From contig NC_081828.1 in assembly GCF_030867095.1 (NCBI RefSeq), positions 48,647,434 through 48,711,433 of the forward strand: a DNA stretch of 64,000 nucleotides. Direction: 5' to 3'. Positions 49,896 to 63,600 of this stretch are shown in pieces (the first letter of the stretch is position 1; each line of letters opens with the position of its first letter). The position numbers and the translations under genes are program-made. The notes below the pieces were generated by a model. That model made no database searches and was not told the origin of the DNA. It saw only the letters and a list, made by a program, of their open reading frames with translations. The stretch is from Alligator mississippiensis. Its lineage: Eukaryota > Chordata > Crocodylia > Alligatoridae.

Positions 49896-52604
49896 ATCTA
49901 GATTTAGTCTGCTTTTACAATGCGGTTGGGGACATTTGGGAGTACTTACTGTATTTCTATATGGTGCTAATTAAAGACACTGAAAACCCCCTGATCATTT
50001 ACACTGAAAACCCCTCAGATTGACCTTTGGTAGGAATTTGGCCTGAGCCCAGGAACTCAGATAAGGGTCAGGACCTGAACATGAACCTCTGTCCTCAATG
50101 CATTCAAAACTCAGCTGTGTTTCTTCAGGGCACAAGCACCAGAAATACACAAATAGCAATTGCACAACACCAGCCCTCGTGCACTGTACTTTCAATCTCT
50201 ACTGCTTGTATTTAGAGCCAAGAAAAGCAGGAGAGACAAGTAGTCTGTAGATTGATTCCTAGAAGGGCTGTGCTGGAATGACAGGAACCAGCTTCCCACA
50301 ACAAGTAGTAAATGCTCCAGAGCTTGGCCTAGTTAGGTCAGGATTATTTTTCTTTCTGAAGCAGGTGTTTCAGTTTGGCCAAAGGTGATGAGCCTAAGGT
50401 GGGTCTCACTGGGCAAATTTATATGGCCTGTTATACAGGGGAGCAAAAGAGGTAATCCTGACCATACCACGAGCCTCTCTCTCTTGATTATGCTCTTTGG
50501 ATAGGAAAGAGTGATTTCACGAAAAAGGTGTGCTGCTCTTCTCACATGTCCAGTCCCTTTGGAGTTATTCTGTCCTGTTACACCAAAGCAGGTGCGGGTT
50601 TTTGGGAGACATTCATTTTCACCCCCCCGGGTTGGGGACAGGACAACTTCTTCTGTTTCTAAGCAGTTTTAGATAACTCTCCAGAGACCCGGGTATACTG
50701 GTATGTATTGGTTTTGGTGGAACAGCTGAGTCCTGGAGAGACGACTCCTGCAAATGAGAATAGTACCATACTTGTTTCTCAGCAATCACTTTATTTGCTG
50801 GACATATCTAGATTTGCTGCTTTGTCTTGCTGACAGGTGTAACTAAGCCCTTTATTAAGTGCTTTCAAAACCCTTCTCTGTGTATTTCAGCCTAAGTCTT
50901 GTACAAGATAGGTAATATTTGTTTCTTTGGAAATAGCAAGTTTCTTTCAGGATGGTTGGAGTGATGGCCAGTAGCTTTCATGACCAGGTCTGGGAGAGCC
51001 AGGAATAACTATATATGCTACTCAATCCAGACTAAGAGTTTAAGGTGAATCTGGCAGAGGGCACTTATTATGGGTATCAGTGAAATGAGCTTTCCCAGGC
51101 CTTGCTAGTAGGGGTGAACTAGGCTGGAACTTGAAAACAAAGCACCGAGTGGAGAGATCTTAAATCCTTTCTCCCATTCAAGTGAGCTACAGGAAGTGTC
51201 TTTGTTTGGAGTAGGAGGAGGTTGAGTGGAGAATAGCTACCCTGGGGTCTCTCAGGAGAGTTGTTGTAGTTTCTGGGTGTACTTGTCACTGGCAGCGTGA
51301 GATCATCACATAGGCCAAGCTGGACCTTAAAGTTCCCACTGATCCCCTTTCAGCTGAATGTCCACCACAGATGATGACTTCCTGCCCCATGTGTATTGGG
51401 AGAATATTCCAAGCACTTAAGGTGAGAAGAGTCAAATAAACTTAGAGTAAAAATGGAGGGCCCAGTAGGGTTTATTTCTGCTACCATCCCAGCACCTCCT
51501 GCGATTGCCAGCAGCCCATTTGTATAACTTAAAGTTTTGCATTCAACCCCAGGCCAAGGTTTACACTGCAGCACCTCCTGGTCACTACCAGTGCCAGTCT
51601 CTCTGGGTGACCCCCCCCCTCCCCCATTCCTTGCCCAAGATCTTCCAAGGGTCACCCTAAGAGACCTGAGCTCCTGCTAACACTGTAAACCAAAAATATC
51701 ACCCAATGGCAGGGCTTCAGGCAAGACCTAGTTTTATGGTAGTGCCTCCTGCTGGCTACTTCAGGGCTTCTGAACAGGCAGTCACACCTCCCTCACCCTC
51801 CTGTTTGGCTCTGAGCATTTTGGTGTTTCTCTTGGTGAGTCAGTAGTCTGGAGGAGGAATTGGCACTAGTCTGGGAATACTGGTACCCATCAGAATAGAG
51901 AGAGTTCCTCCTGTTGATAAGCATTTGTCCCAAAAATTTATGTCACCTGTACTTAGAAGGCCATAGTCTTTACAGACACACTCTATGTCATTCATGGAAG
52001 GAAAGCCAAGAGGGATACTGAAGAGTCTAAGGGCCTTGTTGCATGGGACACTTAATATGAAATAAATCTGTGCAGTATTACAATTGGAATATGTTCTGAG
52101 CAGTTGTCTGGTAATGTTTACTACAATCTCCAACATGCACAGGTCACTAATCATCTGTCCCAGCCCTGGTGACCCTCCAGGGCTGTGGGCATCCGGCTTT
52201 CTACTTGATCCTGGAGGAATCTGACAAGCAAAAGATTCAGGTTGCTTCCTCCTGTGTGGCTTTCTTTATCCCACCTGGAGGCTTGGTACAGCAGAGGGGT
52301 CCCTGGCTGTTGTCTAGGCTGGGTGAGGACTGCAAATCGCTTGTACCATCTCCATGAAGCAGACCAATGATACCTGAACATATGTTATTTAATATGATCT
52401 GCAAATATTTCTCATACAAAATGTGTTTGCTATGATATGAGCACACTTAGCATGTGTTTTACTGCTTGAATGTGTGGTTGCTCGTGCTTTACACTTAGTA
52501 TGTGTTAAATGTACTTAATGTGTGACATGGCCCTAAAGAAGTTGGCTCAGTTCCTCAGCTGCTGCCAATCAGTGTAGCTCCCTTGATATCGGTGCTAACT
52601 CACG

Positions 52605-53125
52605 TCAGCTGAGGATTGTAGAAAGTAGGGTTGGGAGAGACCTCAGGAGTTGTGGGCAGATCCAGGAGGGACAAGAGATGTATGGCCACACCCACTTTGG
52701 GGTGTGCAGTTCACTCCCTTCCCTGACCTGTCCCCTGAATTTAGCAGCAGGGAAAAAGGGACAAGTGATGGTTGTGCAAAAGCAATGGCTCTGGCAGGAG
52801 CCCTTGCCAACAATCTGGTGAGCTCAGAGAGCTCACAGTGCATGTACTGCTCAGCTGAAAGGGGGTGCAACTGCAGTCCTCTGATTCCCTCTTGGTTACT
52901 CCCCTGTTTGGAGTCATTTAGCTCATACCCCCTATTCAGAGGCAGTACCAAGCCTACCTAGGCCATCTCTAACACGTTTGTCTAGCCTGTTCCTAAAAGC
53001 CTTCCATAGAAGGGGACTTCATAACTTCCCTGGTAACTTCATGAAGCATTCTTTGGTGCCTAGGAAATTTTCCCTAATATTTATTCTAAAACTTCTTTTG
53101 CTGCACATTAAAGCTGATTTTGGCA
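52605..53125 (-). mobile_element. CR1 3' fragment, reverse strand, split by an insert
   Basis: GTAGGGTTGGGAGAGACCTCAGGAG (about 52625-52649) and, after a gap, GGCCATCTCTAACACG...CTTCCATAGAAGGGG...GGAAATTTTCCCTAATATTTATTC (52961-53100) are the reverse strand of one CR1 end. Between them about 310 bp (52650-52960) looks inserted; its left edge carries GGGCAGATCCAGGA, the inverted-repeat core of the hAT-type element at 36361. Confidence 0.65.
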
Positions 53126-54727
53126 CTCAGTTCACCCATTCTTCAATTACTGATATTTTATCGTGTTGCCAACTCTACTGCTGCTTCAGCAGTTGACAGC
53201 AGCTACAAACGCAGTAGGGTGCTACTCCATGCGAGTCCAATTATTGAGCGACAAGTGCAAGTCCATGGCATACTGCCCCAGCTAGCTTTATTGACTACAG
53301 CATGAGAGATGCCAAAAGATAGTGAATGCTTGAGTGCATGGGTGCCTGAGAAGGTCATAGGAAAGTGACTGATTTTTTGCTATTAGGATGTGACAACCTC
53401 CACAATGACCTCCAGATACTGAGCAATTCCAATACTTCATTCAGTTAAAGGTCCTAGTGTGGGTGGGTCAATGTGATTGGGCCTGGGGTGGGGTGGGGGT
53501 GGGACTCTGATTTGCAATTGGGGCTATAGTGCCATACACTACCAGCTCTAAAAGCCCACATAAGTCTTGTGTAAACCAGGAGTTCAGTTATTCCCAGGAG
53601 GTCTCCACCACACAAAGCTGAGGGATGAAAACCCTCAGCTCTGCTTCAAATCTTAGGAAGGGCTGTCAATTCAGGGAGCTTTTTAATGAGAGATGTGGGC
53701 TCTGTGTTTCACGTCCAAGAGCTTATGCTTATTTGGTGTTCCTGAATTTGGGAGAAAAAAAAGAGAGTCAGGTATAGTGTCTGCAGTTCAAGAGCGAGAA
53801 GTGTAATTTTGCTGATTCTTTTGAGCCCCAGTCTTGCATCAGAAAGGGCAGTCAACTTGGGTTTTGCCTTAATCACCTGGAAAATGTATGAACTAGAACA
53901 GTGCAGTGTTTCAAAATAGCCAGAAGATGGCAACCTGGGCCCATATCAGACTCGGGGAATCCAGACATTAAATATTTGACTTTTGTGGGTGTAAACAGAT
54001 GTCCCATTTCTACCCTTAGAAAGCCTTTTGTCCTGGGATCCTACAGAGTACAGACCCAGTGTCACATTTTAAGTACCTGTGAAGTAACAAGATAAAATGT
54101 GCTGATGCTTTTTTTCCCTGGGACAGTGCTGCATACTAAACTAATTGTGGCTCATTCAAGTTAATTGTCATTTTTTCCAGGGACAAGCTTGTCAGCAACA
54201 CAGCTTGGAAGGGCTACGTGTGTAAAGGACTATGCTGCTTCTCTTTTGTCCCAGGTTTTTGGCTGGGATCAATCAAATAAGACATCTGTTTATAGCCCAC
54301 TAGAAGATCTTTTGGAGCTAAGCACTTCTCACAAAGGAATCTTTGATGCCGTGCGCTGTGCAGCTCCAACAGTGCAGCTGTTTTGCTGTTTTCAGGGAGT
54401 TAGTGAATTCTTTTCACAGAAGGGTGCTAGGGTGGTGTGGCCACGGTGGCAGCTCAGAGGTCATAAGTTTGAGGCCATAGCAGAAGCACTTATGGTGCAA
54501 CCATGTCATATTGCAATGAATCTGCAAATTCTGCTAAATGCCTCATCATCAAAAGGGAGGGTCTGGTTGTACTAGTTTAGAGTGAGGTTAGGACAGGCTA
54601 GAGGTGTGAAAGCTTCCTTTTCTGCTTACTGCCACAGATTTGCACCTAGGTCTGGTCCCCAGAGAGGCAGAGATGGGATTTAGACACATGACTGCCGTGT
54701 AGGTGGCCAAGTCCAAAATTTATCCTC

Positions 54728-55535
54728 AGTGGGTGCATCTACATGCTCATTAATGTGTAGTAGTTACTGTGCATTTAGTTTAGTATTTGCTTAATGAAAT
54801 GCAGGCAGTCCTTAGACTTGTGACACAATTGGTTCCTGAAAACCATGTCTTAAGTTGAAACGTTGTAACTTGGAACCGATTTTCCCATAGTAAACAATGT
54901 TAAAAATGAGGGATTGGTTCCTGAACCAAGGCCCGATACCCTATTTTCACCAAAAATAACCCAGAATGTTGTACTTGATCAATTATAGATGAGTAATACA
55001 GCTACATTAATGTATTTATATTGTAAATAGCAATCATTGATTTGGAAGCAATTTTTTGAGGAGACTTTGCTGGACTTTTTGAAGGGTTCTTGGCTGGAGT
55101 CTTCTCAGGAGTCTTGGCTGCAGGTTTTTCTGGAGTCTTGTCTGTTTTCTTAAAGAAAATGTCTAAGGAAGTTTGGACAGATGTTCTCCAGGGAGATGGG
55201 TGATGCAGCGAACTTGTTCACTGGCGTGGCTTGGCATCAGATCAAGTGTTGTAAAGTCAAAACTGACATCAGAAGGTTGAAACAGGGTGTCAATTTATAA
55301 ATGTTGTAAGTGCGAAACGTAACTCGAAATGTTGTAAGTCGAGGACTGACTGTACTAACTAAATATACAATGACAGTTACTACGCAGTAGTGCCAGTGCA
55401 TTTTTTTTGTGATGCTTACTGCGCAGTCACCTAACGACACTGCAAAAACTGTGCAGATATGCTACTGTGACCAGCACACTACTGTGCAGGATTATTAGGC
55501 AGCTGCACAGTAAGCATCTCGTGTAGATGCACCCA
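54728..55535. mobile_element. inverted-repeat element containing a second one
   Basis: Outer ends AGTGGGTGCATCTACATG (54729) and TCGTGTAGATGCACCCAG (to 55535) are inverted repeats. Inside, about 54808-55350, a second pair (CAGTCCTTAGACTTGTGAC and GTAAGTCGAGGACTGACTG) resembles the CAGTCAGTCCTCGACTTAC ends of Tigger/mariner-type elements. On the reverse strand the inner element encodes a short lysine-proline-rich stretch (LDIFFKKTDKTPEK, TPAKNPSKSPAK) ending in a stop, possibly the tail of a transposase. Only fragments survive. Confidence 0.7.
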
Positions 55536-57110
55536 GTGTCCCTGATCACACGATCTAATCCAAGCTACAATTAAGATCCTCACTGTCCCAAGGAACCCCA
55601 CATAGAAAAACATTCTGTGCACCTTAAATAACATAGGGTAGAAGCCTAACCTTTCTCCTTCCCAGCTGGCTTTTATTTTTCCTGTGAGTGGCATTTGTCT
55701 GCATTTATTAATAAAGAGACATCATTAGAGTAAACTGCCAAAGACTAACTCCTCTGTGACCTTCAACTATTTCCAACCGGTAAGAATTTAACCTTCCTAT
55801 TTACTGATGTCTACAAATATCTGTCTGCTCTAGGGCTGGGGAGATGATATAAAAAGATTTTCCCAAACAAATACGTGGTAGAGACACTGAACTTCTCACA
55901 GGCATTTTTGGTTTTCTAAAAATACCTTTATTTTGAAAACATTTGTTTTCCTCTTGCATGAACAGTGCAGAAAAAAGGCTGATGGTGGAATGCAGACAAG
56001 GCTCTTGTGTAAGTGCCTGAGCAGAGTTATCTAAAGGAGCCAAAGGCCCAGGGAATCCCAGTGAAGTGAGTAACAATGTATCAGACATTGCCTTATCAAC
56101 TGTCTGCAAGTGCAGCCTGCTGGTTACAGTGTAGAACATGATTTCTGGGCCCACTCCACAGTAGGTGTGAGTCGGCTGAAGCTCAAGCTATAGTTGCTTT
56201 TGCTTTATGGATGTCCTCAGTTCAGTCTCCTGTTTTGCTAGCAGCTCCCTGATCTCTGCAGCCAGTGGCTAGAGATGAGCACAAGTCAGGAAGCATGAAC
56301 CTAGTTCTGAGCTTCTTAGAGCAAGATTGTATGTAGGGGTGAGGGGTTGTGGCTTTTTTTACATGCAGTCCATTATAGAAATAGGGTTCAGCCATGAAGT
56401 TTTGATTCAAACTTCCCCTAAATTTGGGAGGGTTTGGATTGGAGGTTGTGGTTTCATATGCAGGCAAAACCATTTATTTCCCAGGTGACTTTCCAACTCC
56501 TGCTACCCCTTGCGAGTGCAGGCTTGAGTAACCTTACTGAAAACATTTCCCAGAATGCCTTTCAGAGATGAAGCCTTTCAATTTGGCTGAGAAAAACACT
56601 GTGGCCTTAAAGTAGCTTTGTTATAAACACTGTGGCCTTAAAGTAGCTTTGTTATAATCTGGTGCTGCTGCCTACATCTCCCTCTCTGCCAGTTGGTAAA
56701 TACTTTTACCTCTGATTACATTTTCCCTTAATTTTGCCTGTCTTATTCCTGAGAATGATAGCACATTCTAGAGAGTTTCAGTATTGTTGTGTCTGAGCAG
56801 TAGCAACCAATAAGTAGGCAGTTTTTCTACCTGTGGAAGTGGGACACTCAGAAGAAAAACCTGTTTTAACCTGGGGATTGTGGGGATGAAGAAGACTGCA
56901 AAATCCCACGCTTTTGCTAAATAGGCCTAGCTCCAGGCCGGAACTGGGACATGGACCAGAGCACTAGAACTATTCATGGACTGTTTCTCTCTAGGACTGA
57001 GCTTCCCTTAAGGCATTTTAAACACAAATGTCAAGCTCACCCTAGGCTTAATTTTGGGTGAGGCAGGGTCACCATTTTTTTTAAATGGAAGTGAAATGTC
57101 ACCAAGGCTA
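55536..57110. other. intergenic, with possible KIAA0040 3'UTR
   Basis: No coding exon. On the reverse strand AATAAA occurs at 55927-55932 and 56473-56478. The first would give KIAA0040 a 3'UTR of about 4.3 kb, in line with the long 3'UTR of the human gene; this is inference only. A perfect two-copy 31-bp tandem repeat lies at 56594-56655. Confidence 0.4.
56594..56655. repeat. perfect two-copy 31-bp tandem duplication
   Basis: The unit AAACACTGTGGCCTTAAAG... occurs at 56594-56624 and 56625-56655 with no differences seen, so the duplication is recent or an assembly artefact. Confidence 0.92.
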
Positions 57111-58165
57111 GGGACAGACATTCAAAAAGCCTGAACCTGAATTCATTCAATCTTTGCAGGTTAGTCTAACCTGGCTAGGCTGAACCAGTTTGTAACTGGA
57201 CAGATATTCTCTCTGGACTGAGGAAATGCTGACACATGCCTGCAGTAGCTCAGGCTAGAAGCTGGGGGTGCTAGAGCAGCCCTCCCTTCCCTTATATAAT
57301 GCTGAGCTGAAGGGGGTGTGGCCGGTGCCCCAGCAGGACCTCTGATTAGGGAGGTCTGCCTGCACCATCCCAGGCTTTTCCATGCTTGCTGCTCGAGGGG
57401 TGGGAGTGTTGCCAGACCCCAGCCTCCTGCTAGCACTCTGAAGCAAGGGGGGAGAATGCAGTGCATACATCTATTGATGATACAGAGCTTTTCAATCTCC
57501 CTCCCTGATTCTTTATATGGTCTGCAGGGGGCTGATAACAGTGTTATCACCCCATCAGCAAAACAATAGCCTCTCTCCATTACTTAAAACTCTTCTTAAA
57601 CAGCTTACCAGCTGACTTGTTGATTAGCTCCAAACAACTCTAAGCAGTCACTGTTCTGTTTGCCAGTCCCCGTGAAATTGGAGACACACACACACATCAG
57701 CATTAGCTAGCATACCATGTGCCTAGGGTCCATGGGGCTGAGGTCCCTGCTGTGGGAGATGGGAGGGAGGGATTTCCTGCTTGAGCAGTGAGGGGGAGGG
57801 GAGAGGAGGGGAGGGGGAAGCCAGGCAGACCCTGCTGTGCCTGCATGTCTCTGCTGGAGCTCCAGCCAAGGAGCAGAGGGGAGGGGGCCAGCCCTGCTGT
57901 GTAGCAGAGAGCCTCACCTATCCCAGGGAGCATGCTGGGATGCTTTGGGAGTCTGGTTTATCTTAAATCAGCAAGGGGACTGGGACAGACATTGCATAAA
58001 ATGGGTTGAGCCAAATCAGTTAAGTCTGATACCACATTCAAGAAGGTTTATCTCAAACTGGTTTAAGCCATTTCAAACTGGTTTATGTCCACTGAACATC
58101 TGTTCTGTTACAGGTTTAAACTAGTTTCTGATCACTTAAACCAGTTTATATGTAATGTCTGTCCC
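57111..58165. mobile_element. inverted-repeat DNA element, copy 2
   Basis: Perfect 12-bp ends GGGACAGACATT (57111-57122) and AATGTCTGTCCC (58154-58165). It shares ordered interior blocks with 21137-22319. No target duplication of 8 bp is evident. Interior GC-rich, no transposase, so a non-autonomous DNA transposon. Confidence 0.85.
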
Positions 58166-59053
58166 GAACTCAAGTGAGATCTTTGAAAGGGCCTAAGTGG
58201 TGAGAACTCTGGGGTTGATATCCCAACAACACAAGTGAACACCAATCCCAGTGATGGGATTATATTACATCACCATTATCTCAAAGTTGGACAAAATGGG
58301 CCATGCTGTGAGGGTACAGAACAAAAGACTCGGTCCATAAGCAGGTCCCTGACTCTTTCTTCTCTCCCATGCACCCATCCACTGGCAATGGTTTCCTAGA
58401 GGGAGCATGGAAGACCTGTTTTGTTGCAGATGAGGCTAGTACTTTTTTGAGCCTGCCATGCTGGTGCTTGCAGTTTGGCAGTCTCTACCAGCACTTGTCT
58501 GGGTGGGTGTGTATTATTTTTTCTTTCTCTGTGAACTGCCTGGTCAGTTCACTTTGGAGATTAAAAACAAGAGAACAAAAAGTTCCCAATGGAGCCTTTA
58601 GAATTAAACTGTTTGGCTCTTGCATTACCTTAGTGCAAAGAACAGATACAGTGAGGCTTCCCGACACTCCGACTATTTGCACAACATGTCAGTGAGGCTT
58701 CAACAGACCTTGCTGATAACTGCAATAGTGGACTAGGGAGAGGTCAGGCTGGTTCCTTAGGAAATAGGCTTGGCAGTCTGAGTATGCTTATGTGGAACAG
58801 GGGCAAGGTTAGCTAGGATGGAGTGAGCTGCCTTAACTCATGAGGAAGGGGAGTCTATCAGATCTTGAAGTTCTGGTGAGGACAGTCTTTCATTGGGGTG
58901 AGCAGTGTGGGACCAAAGCTTTAGTGGGCAAAGAAGTGAAGTATACGTGGATTACATGTCATTTAACTTCATCCCCGGTTTATCCTAGACTCAGCTGCCC
59001 TTACAGTGACAGAATGAAATGCACCCAAAACCAGAAGCTGAGTGCTAGGGGGT

Positions 59054-59106
<53 letters not shown>

Positions 59107-60258
59107 CCCACGTGCATGTGCACACATGGACACGCACATGCATGTCTCTGTATGTGAGAGTGGCGCATGCCCTAAGTTATTGCCTGGAGCCAGTTTTCTG
59201 TAGATCTCAGTGATGTGTGGGCCTTTGGTCCAAGAGTTAACTGTTTCTAGTAGTCATTAGATAAATTAATGCTGTAGCCATGCTTCCATATGGAGTCTCT
59301 TCTCTCACTGTACCATGGAAATGAAGCCACCTTAACTCCAGCATGATGAGCTCTTAAAAGACCAGTTTTAAACAGGCTTCTCAATGTCCATGTAGAGTTT
59401 TCAGTCCTGTATGATGCCACATCTGTTCTGTTCTTGCCTGCCTTTATCCTGTGTGGCAACGTCATTTTCTGCTTTGCTGTCTTGGGGTCTATAAGATTGG
59501 ATCATGTTACTGCATTTGCTAGGAAAGTCCTGTGATGGATAGAAAATTTCTCTTTTGGAGCAGCAAAACTGTTACCTGCCATGGATTTGGGGGAAGAATT
59601 CTTCTCATTCTGATATGATTGTATGCTCATCTCCTCTTGTACCTCTAAGCCAGGGTGGTATCTCAGTTTAGTCTGATTTGATACTTATGTATTATCCATA
59701 CAAGCATGCGGGCTTGTCCTGTGTACTTTACACATGCCTCAGTTTGTAGAGGGGAGTTCAAGATGTACTAGATTTTAGGTGCATGTGTGAATGCATGAAT
59801 TTATATACCACCTTGTATACATGTTAGTACACATGACTACATTTATGTGCGTCATACACATGAAGGCACATGACCTTGTGCATGGGTATCTGCATGCATG
59901 TGACAGCAGGCATGTTTATGTGTGAGCATATGTACATCTTTACGCACGTGAAGCTGCATAGCCATGACCTCATGAGTATGTGAGTGGTTATACATGGAAG
60001 TGCATGTATGTCACTGCATGTGTGTGTGTGTGTATGTCATTGTATACACTGCTGGCATATAAACGTATGCCCGACTTTGTCTTCTGTTTATCATCTTAGT
60101 GATCTTGCCAGAGTCTGGCTTGCCCTGGAAATCCTATTTAGTTTAGAGTCATTATTAAAGGGTAAAAGAGCCATTGCAGTAGCTCCTTCCCCTCACAGTG
60201 CATGGCCTGAAGGACTCACTGGATCTTGAGGAGGAGTGTCCTCTCTCTTTCCCATTAA
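58166..60258. other. intergenic, with TG-rich tract
   Basis: About 2.1 kb next to the KIAA0040 stop codon. It contains a long (TG)n and a degenerate alternating purine-pyrimidine region; probably in part KIAA0040 3'UTR. No coding exon. Confidence 0.5.
59056..59103. repeat. (TG)n microsatellite
   Basis: About 24 uninterrupted TG units. The following 950 bases to about 60040 remain rich in TGCATG/CATGTG phrases, with a second short TG run at 60019-60034. Confidence 0.95.
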
Positions 60259-60694
<436 letters not shown>

Positions 60695-63600
60695 CTGTAA
60701 GGACAGAGAAAATAACCGGAAATCAGAAGGCAGGCCTAGGCCAATCAGCATGTCCTCCACAATGTTTGGCCACTCCAGCTGCAGTCCAGTCTGCTGAGCC
60801 TAAGGTGTGTATAGCGGAGACATCTCCATGGCCTCACAGATGGATGTCACTTGGGATACTCAGAAAGCATTGGACTGAACTATGTTAGAGACTTTTCAGC
60901 CTGCAGCAGTCAAGGGCTTCAAAGACTCCCCAGCTGGCATGACCAAGAGTGGAGGGGGAGAAAATAAACCAATCAGAAACTTGGAATATCTTTTAACTGA
61001 GCTGATGAGTTCCCTCAGGGTTTTGTGGGGTGGCAAATTCCCTAGGTCATTCTTATCACTTGTTCATCCACAGAACGTTCTGTAGAATAATATAAAATGA
61101 TTCCCCTCCTACTAAGGGCTGAGAGAGCCTGTAACATGACAACGGATGGGTGAGCAGGACACAAGCACTGGAACGGAGCTGGGAGGTGGCTCACCCTCCC
61201 ATTCATTGTCCCCCTGGCCATGTTGCTCTTCCCCCTCTCCTACAGCAGTGAACCTCTGGTTGCTCCTTCTCTGCTTTGTGTTACCATGACACAAGGTGCT
61301 TTACTGGTCAGTTATACCTCTGAAGAGGACTTTTGGTCAACAATCCTATGTGTTTTCTGGTGAAGGGTGCACGGGGCTAGGACCAGGAATGCAACTCATG
61401 CCTCTGGTATGGCAGTAGTGAATCCTAAGTGTAGGTTTAAATAAAATAACTAGAAACTTGATGTTTGCATGTGTTTTTTTCCAGTTTGGGGCACTTATGG
61501 ATGTAGGCTTTTGTTACGGGCTCAGCTCTAATAAGGACTTTCAACTAGCTTGAATAGCCTTTCTTCTCTTGTTAGTCTCCCATTTCACACATCTCTGTAT
61601 TTCTAGTTTGCTGCAAAACACAAAAAAGGATGATCTCAAGAGATTTTCATCCCTAAGATGAAAAGATAGTTTTCCCAATGTTTGGGTGTTTTTTTCAGAC
61701 TGGCTTTTCATACGACTTGAAGTTTTTCTCATACTATATTGAGTACAAGGCTGTATATTATACAGGACACTGCTTGCCAGGAAAAGGTGTTGGATATGGC
61801 AGTAGCTGGATTAATGGTAGATGATGCAGACTAGAGCAATGGTAGACAATGCAATGGTAGACAAAGCTATTTGTTCCCTGCTTTTATAATGACAGGATCT
61901 CTTTCAGACAATTTTAGGGCCAGGGGAAGGTGCCAGTTTTGTTCAATTCTTCTACCACCCTCACTACTACACTGTGTTAGCACCTTTCAGTTGCTCATTA
62001 AATGGTGTGACTAACATCTGTCACATCTGGTTCATACTCTTATCTTCTTCCCACAGGAAAACTGTGCATTCAGTGCAGTGTTTATTTTACTCTTTTCCGT
62101 CCTTCTTCCCCACCTCTCCCTCCCCTGGTGCCCCAATTACATTGCTCTGTATGTGTTAGAGAAATGCCCTTGGCATGGAAGGTGGTGACATTTGTGAGGA
62201 ATGCCTAGACTTGTGTGTGTGGGGGGTTGTTTGTTTGTTTAGGTTTTTGGGGTTTTGTTGCTCTATGCAATCAGTCAGCAACATTTTGGAGATGTGGGCT
62301 TGGAACAGCCTAGCTTGGATCCAAGGCAGGGCAGTGTTCTGACCCAGTTGCCACTTTTGCCTGCCAATGCTTCTTCTCACCCCTGGCTGTGGCATGGGTG
62401 CAGCTCCTTGCTGGCCAGCCCGGTGTAGCCATGGGTGAAGCTCCCTGTTGCTGGAATACCACCGAAGCCCACCTAGGTCTGTAGGCCCTATGGTTTTGAC
62501 CCCTGCCTTATATGTAGAAGAATCTAGACAGCATCCCCCACTGCTCATGGAGACATGATAAGCAAGACAGTTTTTTGTGAAACCTGACTGCAGTCTACAA
62601 ACTCCTGCCAATGGTTGGTCCTCCACTGAAGCTGTGACAGTATCTTCTGTAACAAGGACATCTTTCCACTAGAAAAAGAGCCAACACCTCCAGCATATAG
62701 ATTACCCGACAGCTTTCAGATAGTAACACTAGTCAGCCTTTGCTACCTGGACTTAGGTTGGAACTTATGACCCTCAGGTTTGCACATAAAACTTGAAAGG
62801 CTCCATTCACCAGTACTAGTCCCCTCCTCACATAAGCACAGATTTTATTTGAATATTTCTCACAGTTCATGTCCCCTGTGTTGTAGACAATGACTCATGC
62901 ATCAAACATTTTTCAAAATGAAAGTCAGCTCCAGCTATGACATTCCTCTGGCTGTGGGTATAAGCCACATAGCATTGTATTCATGGTAGTGTCACAGACC
63001 ACTTCCTCCTTCTCAGTAATTTACATGCTCCTGGCTCCTCCTGGTACAGCTGCATTACCTTTGGTCATTAGCATAGTGTTTGCTCTGGGCTATGGCCAAG
63101 CTCTGGTCTAATTCATCAGGCCGGCTTCAAAGTGATTCTACAGGTGCTATAGCTTCATCCTAATTGGTCCCCGAGATCCCAGCAGGATGTACAAGCAGGT
63201 TGTGTGGGTCAGCACAATCCCAGGCCCCAAGGAATTGTGGCTTATGTTTATCTCCCCACTTTTCCTATTGCTAGTCTGCCTTAACTTGGCTTAACCTTGT
63301 AGGTGGCTTTGCTTTATGGAAGACTAGAGATGACAGGGGCAGGGTGGTGCAAGACAGTCTTTCTGGTTCACACTGAGGTTGGCTGTGACTGAACACTGCT
63401 TTCTTCTGATGCCTGTTTGATTGCAGGAGATGAGGGTAGTGGCAGGTGCCTGTGTCACAGTAACTATATCTGGCTCTGGTTGGCTGGCTTAGGGGGCAAG
63501 AGATGGGCTATGTGGACTGAATTCTACTTTCATGAGGGGCATAGCAGGTGCTGGAAGAGGTATGTATGTCCTGGCCAAAAGCCCACTGAAACTGAGGAAA

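Larger units (their letters stand above)
49061..54727. other. intergenic, left half
   Basis: About 5.7 kb between the genes. It holds a TIR element at 49619-49895 and a reverse CR1 fragment split by an insert at 52605-53125. No coding exon, RNA gene or CpG-rich promoter is recognised elsewhere in the stretch. Confidence 0.6.
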
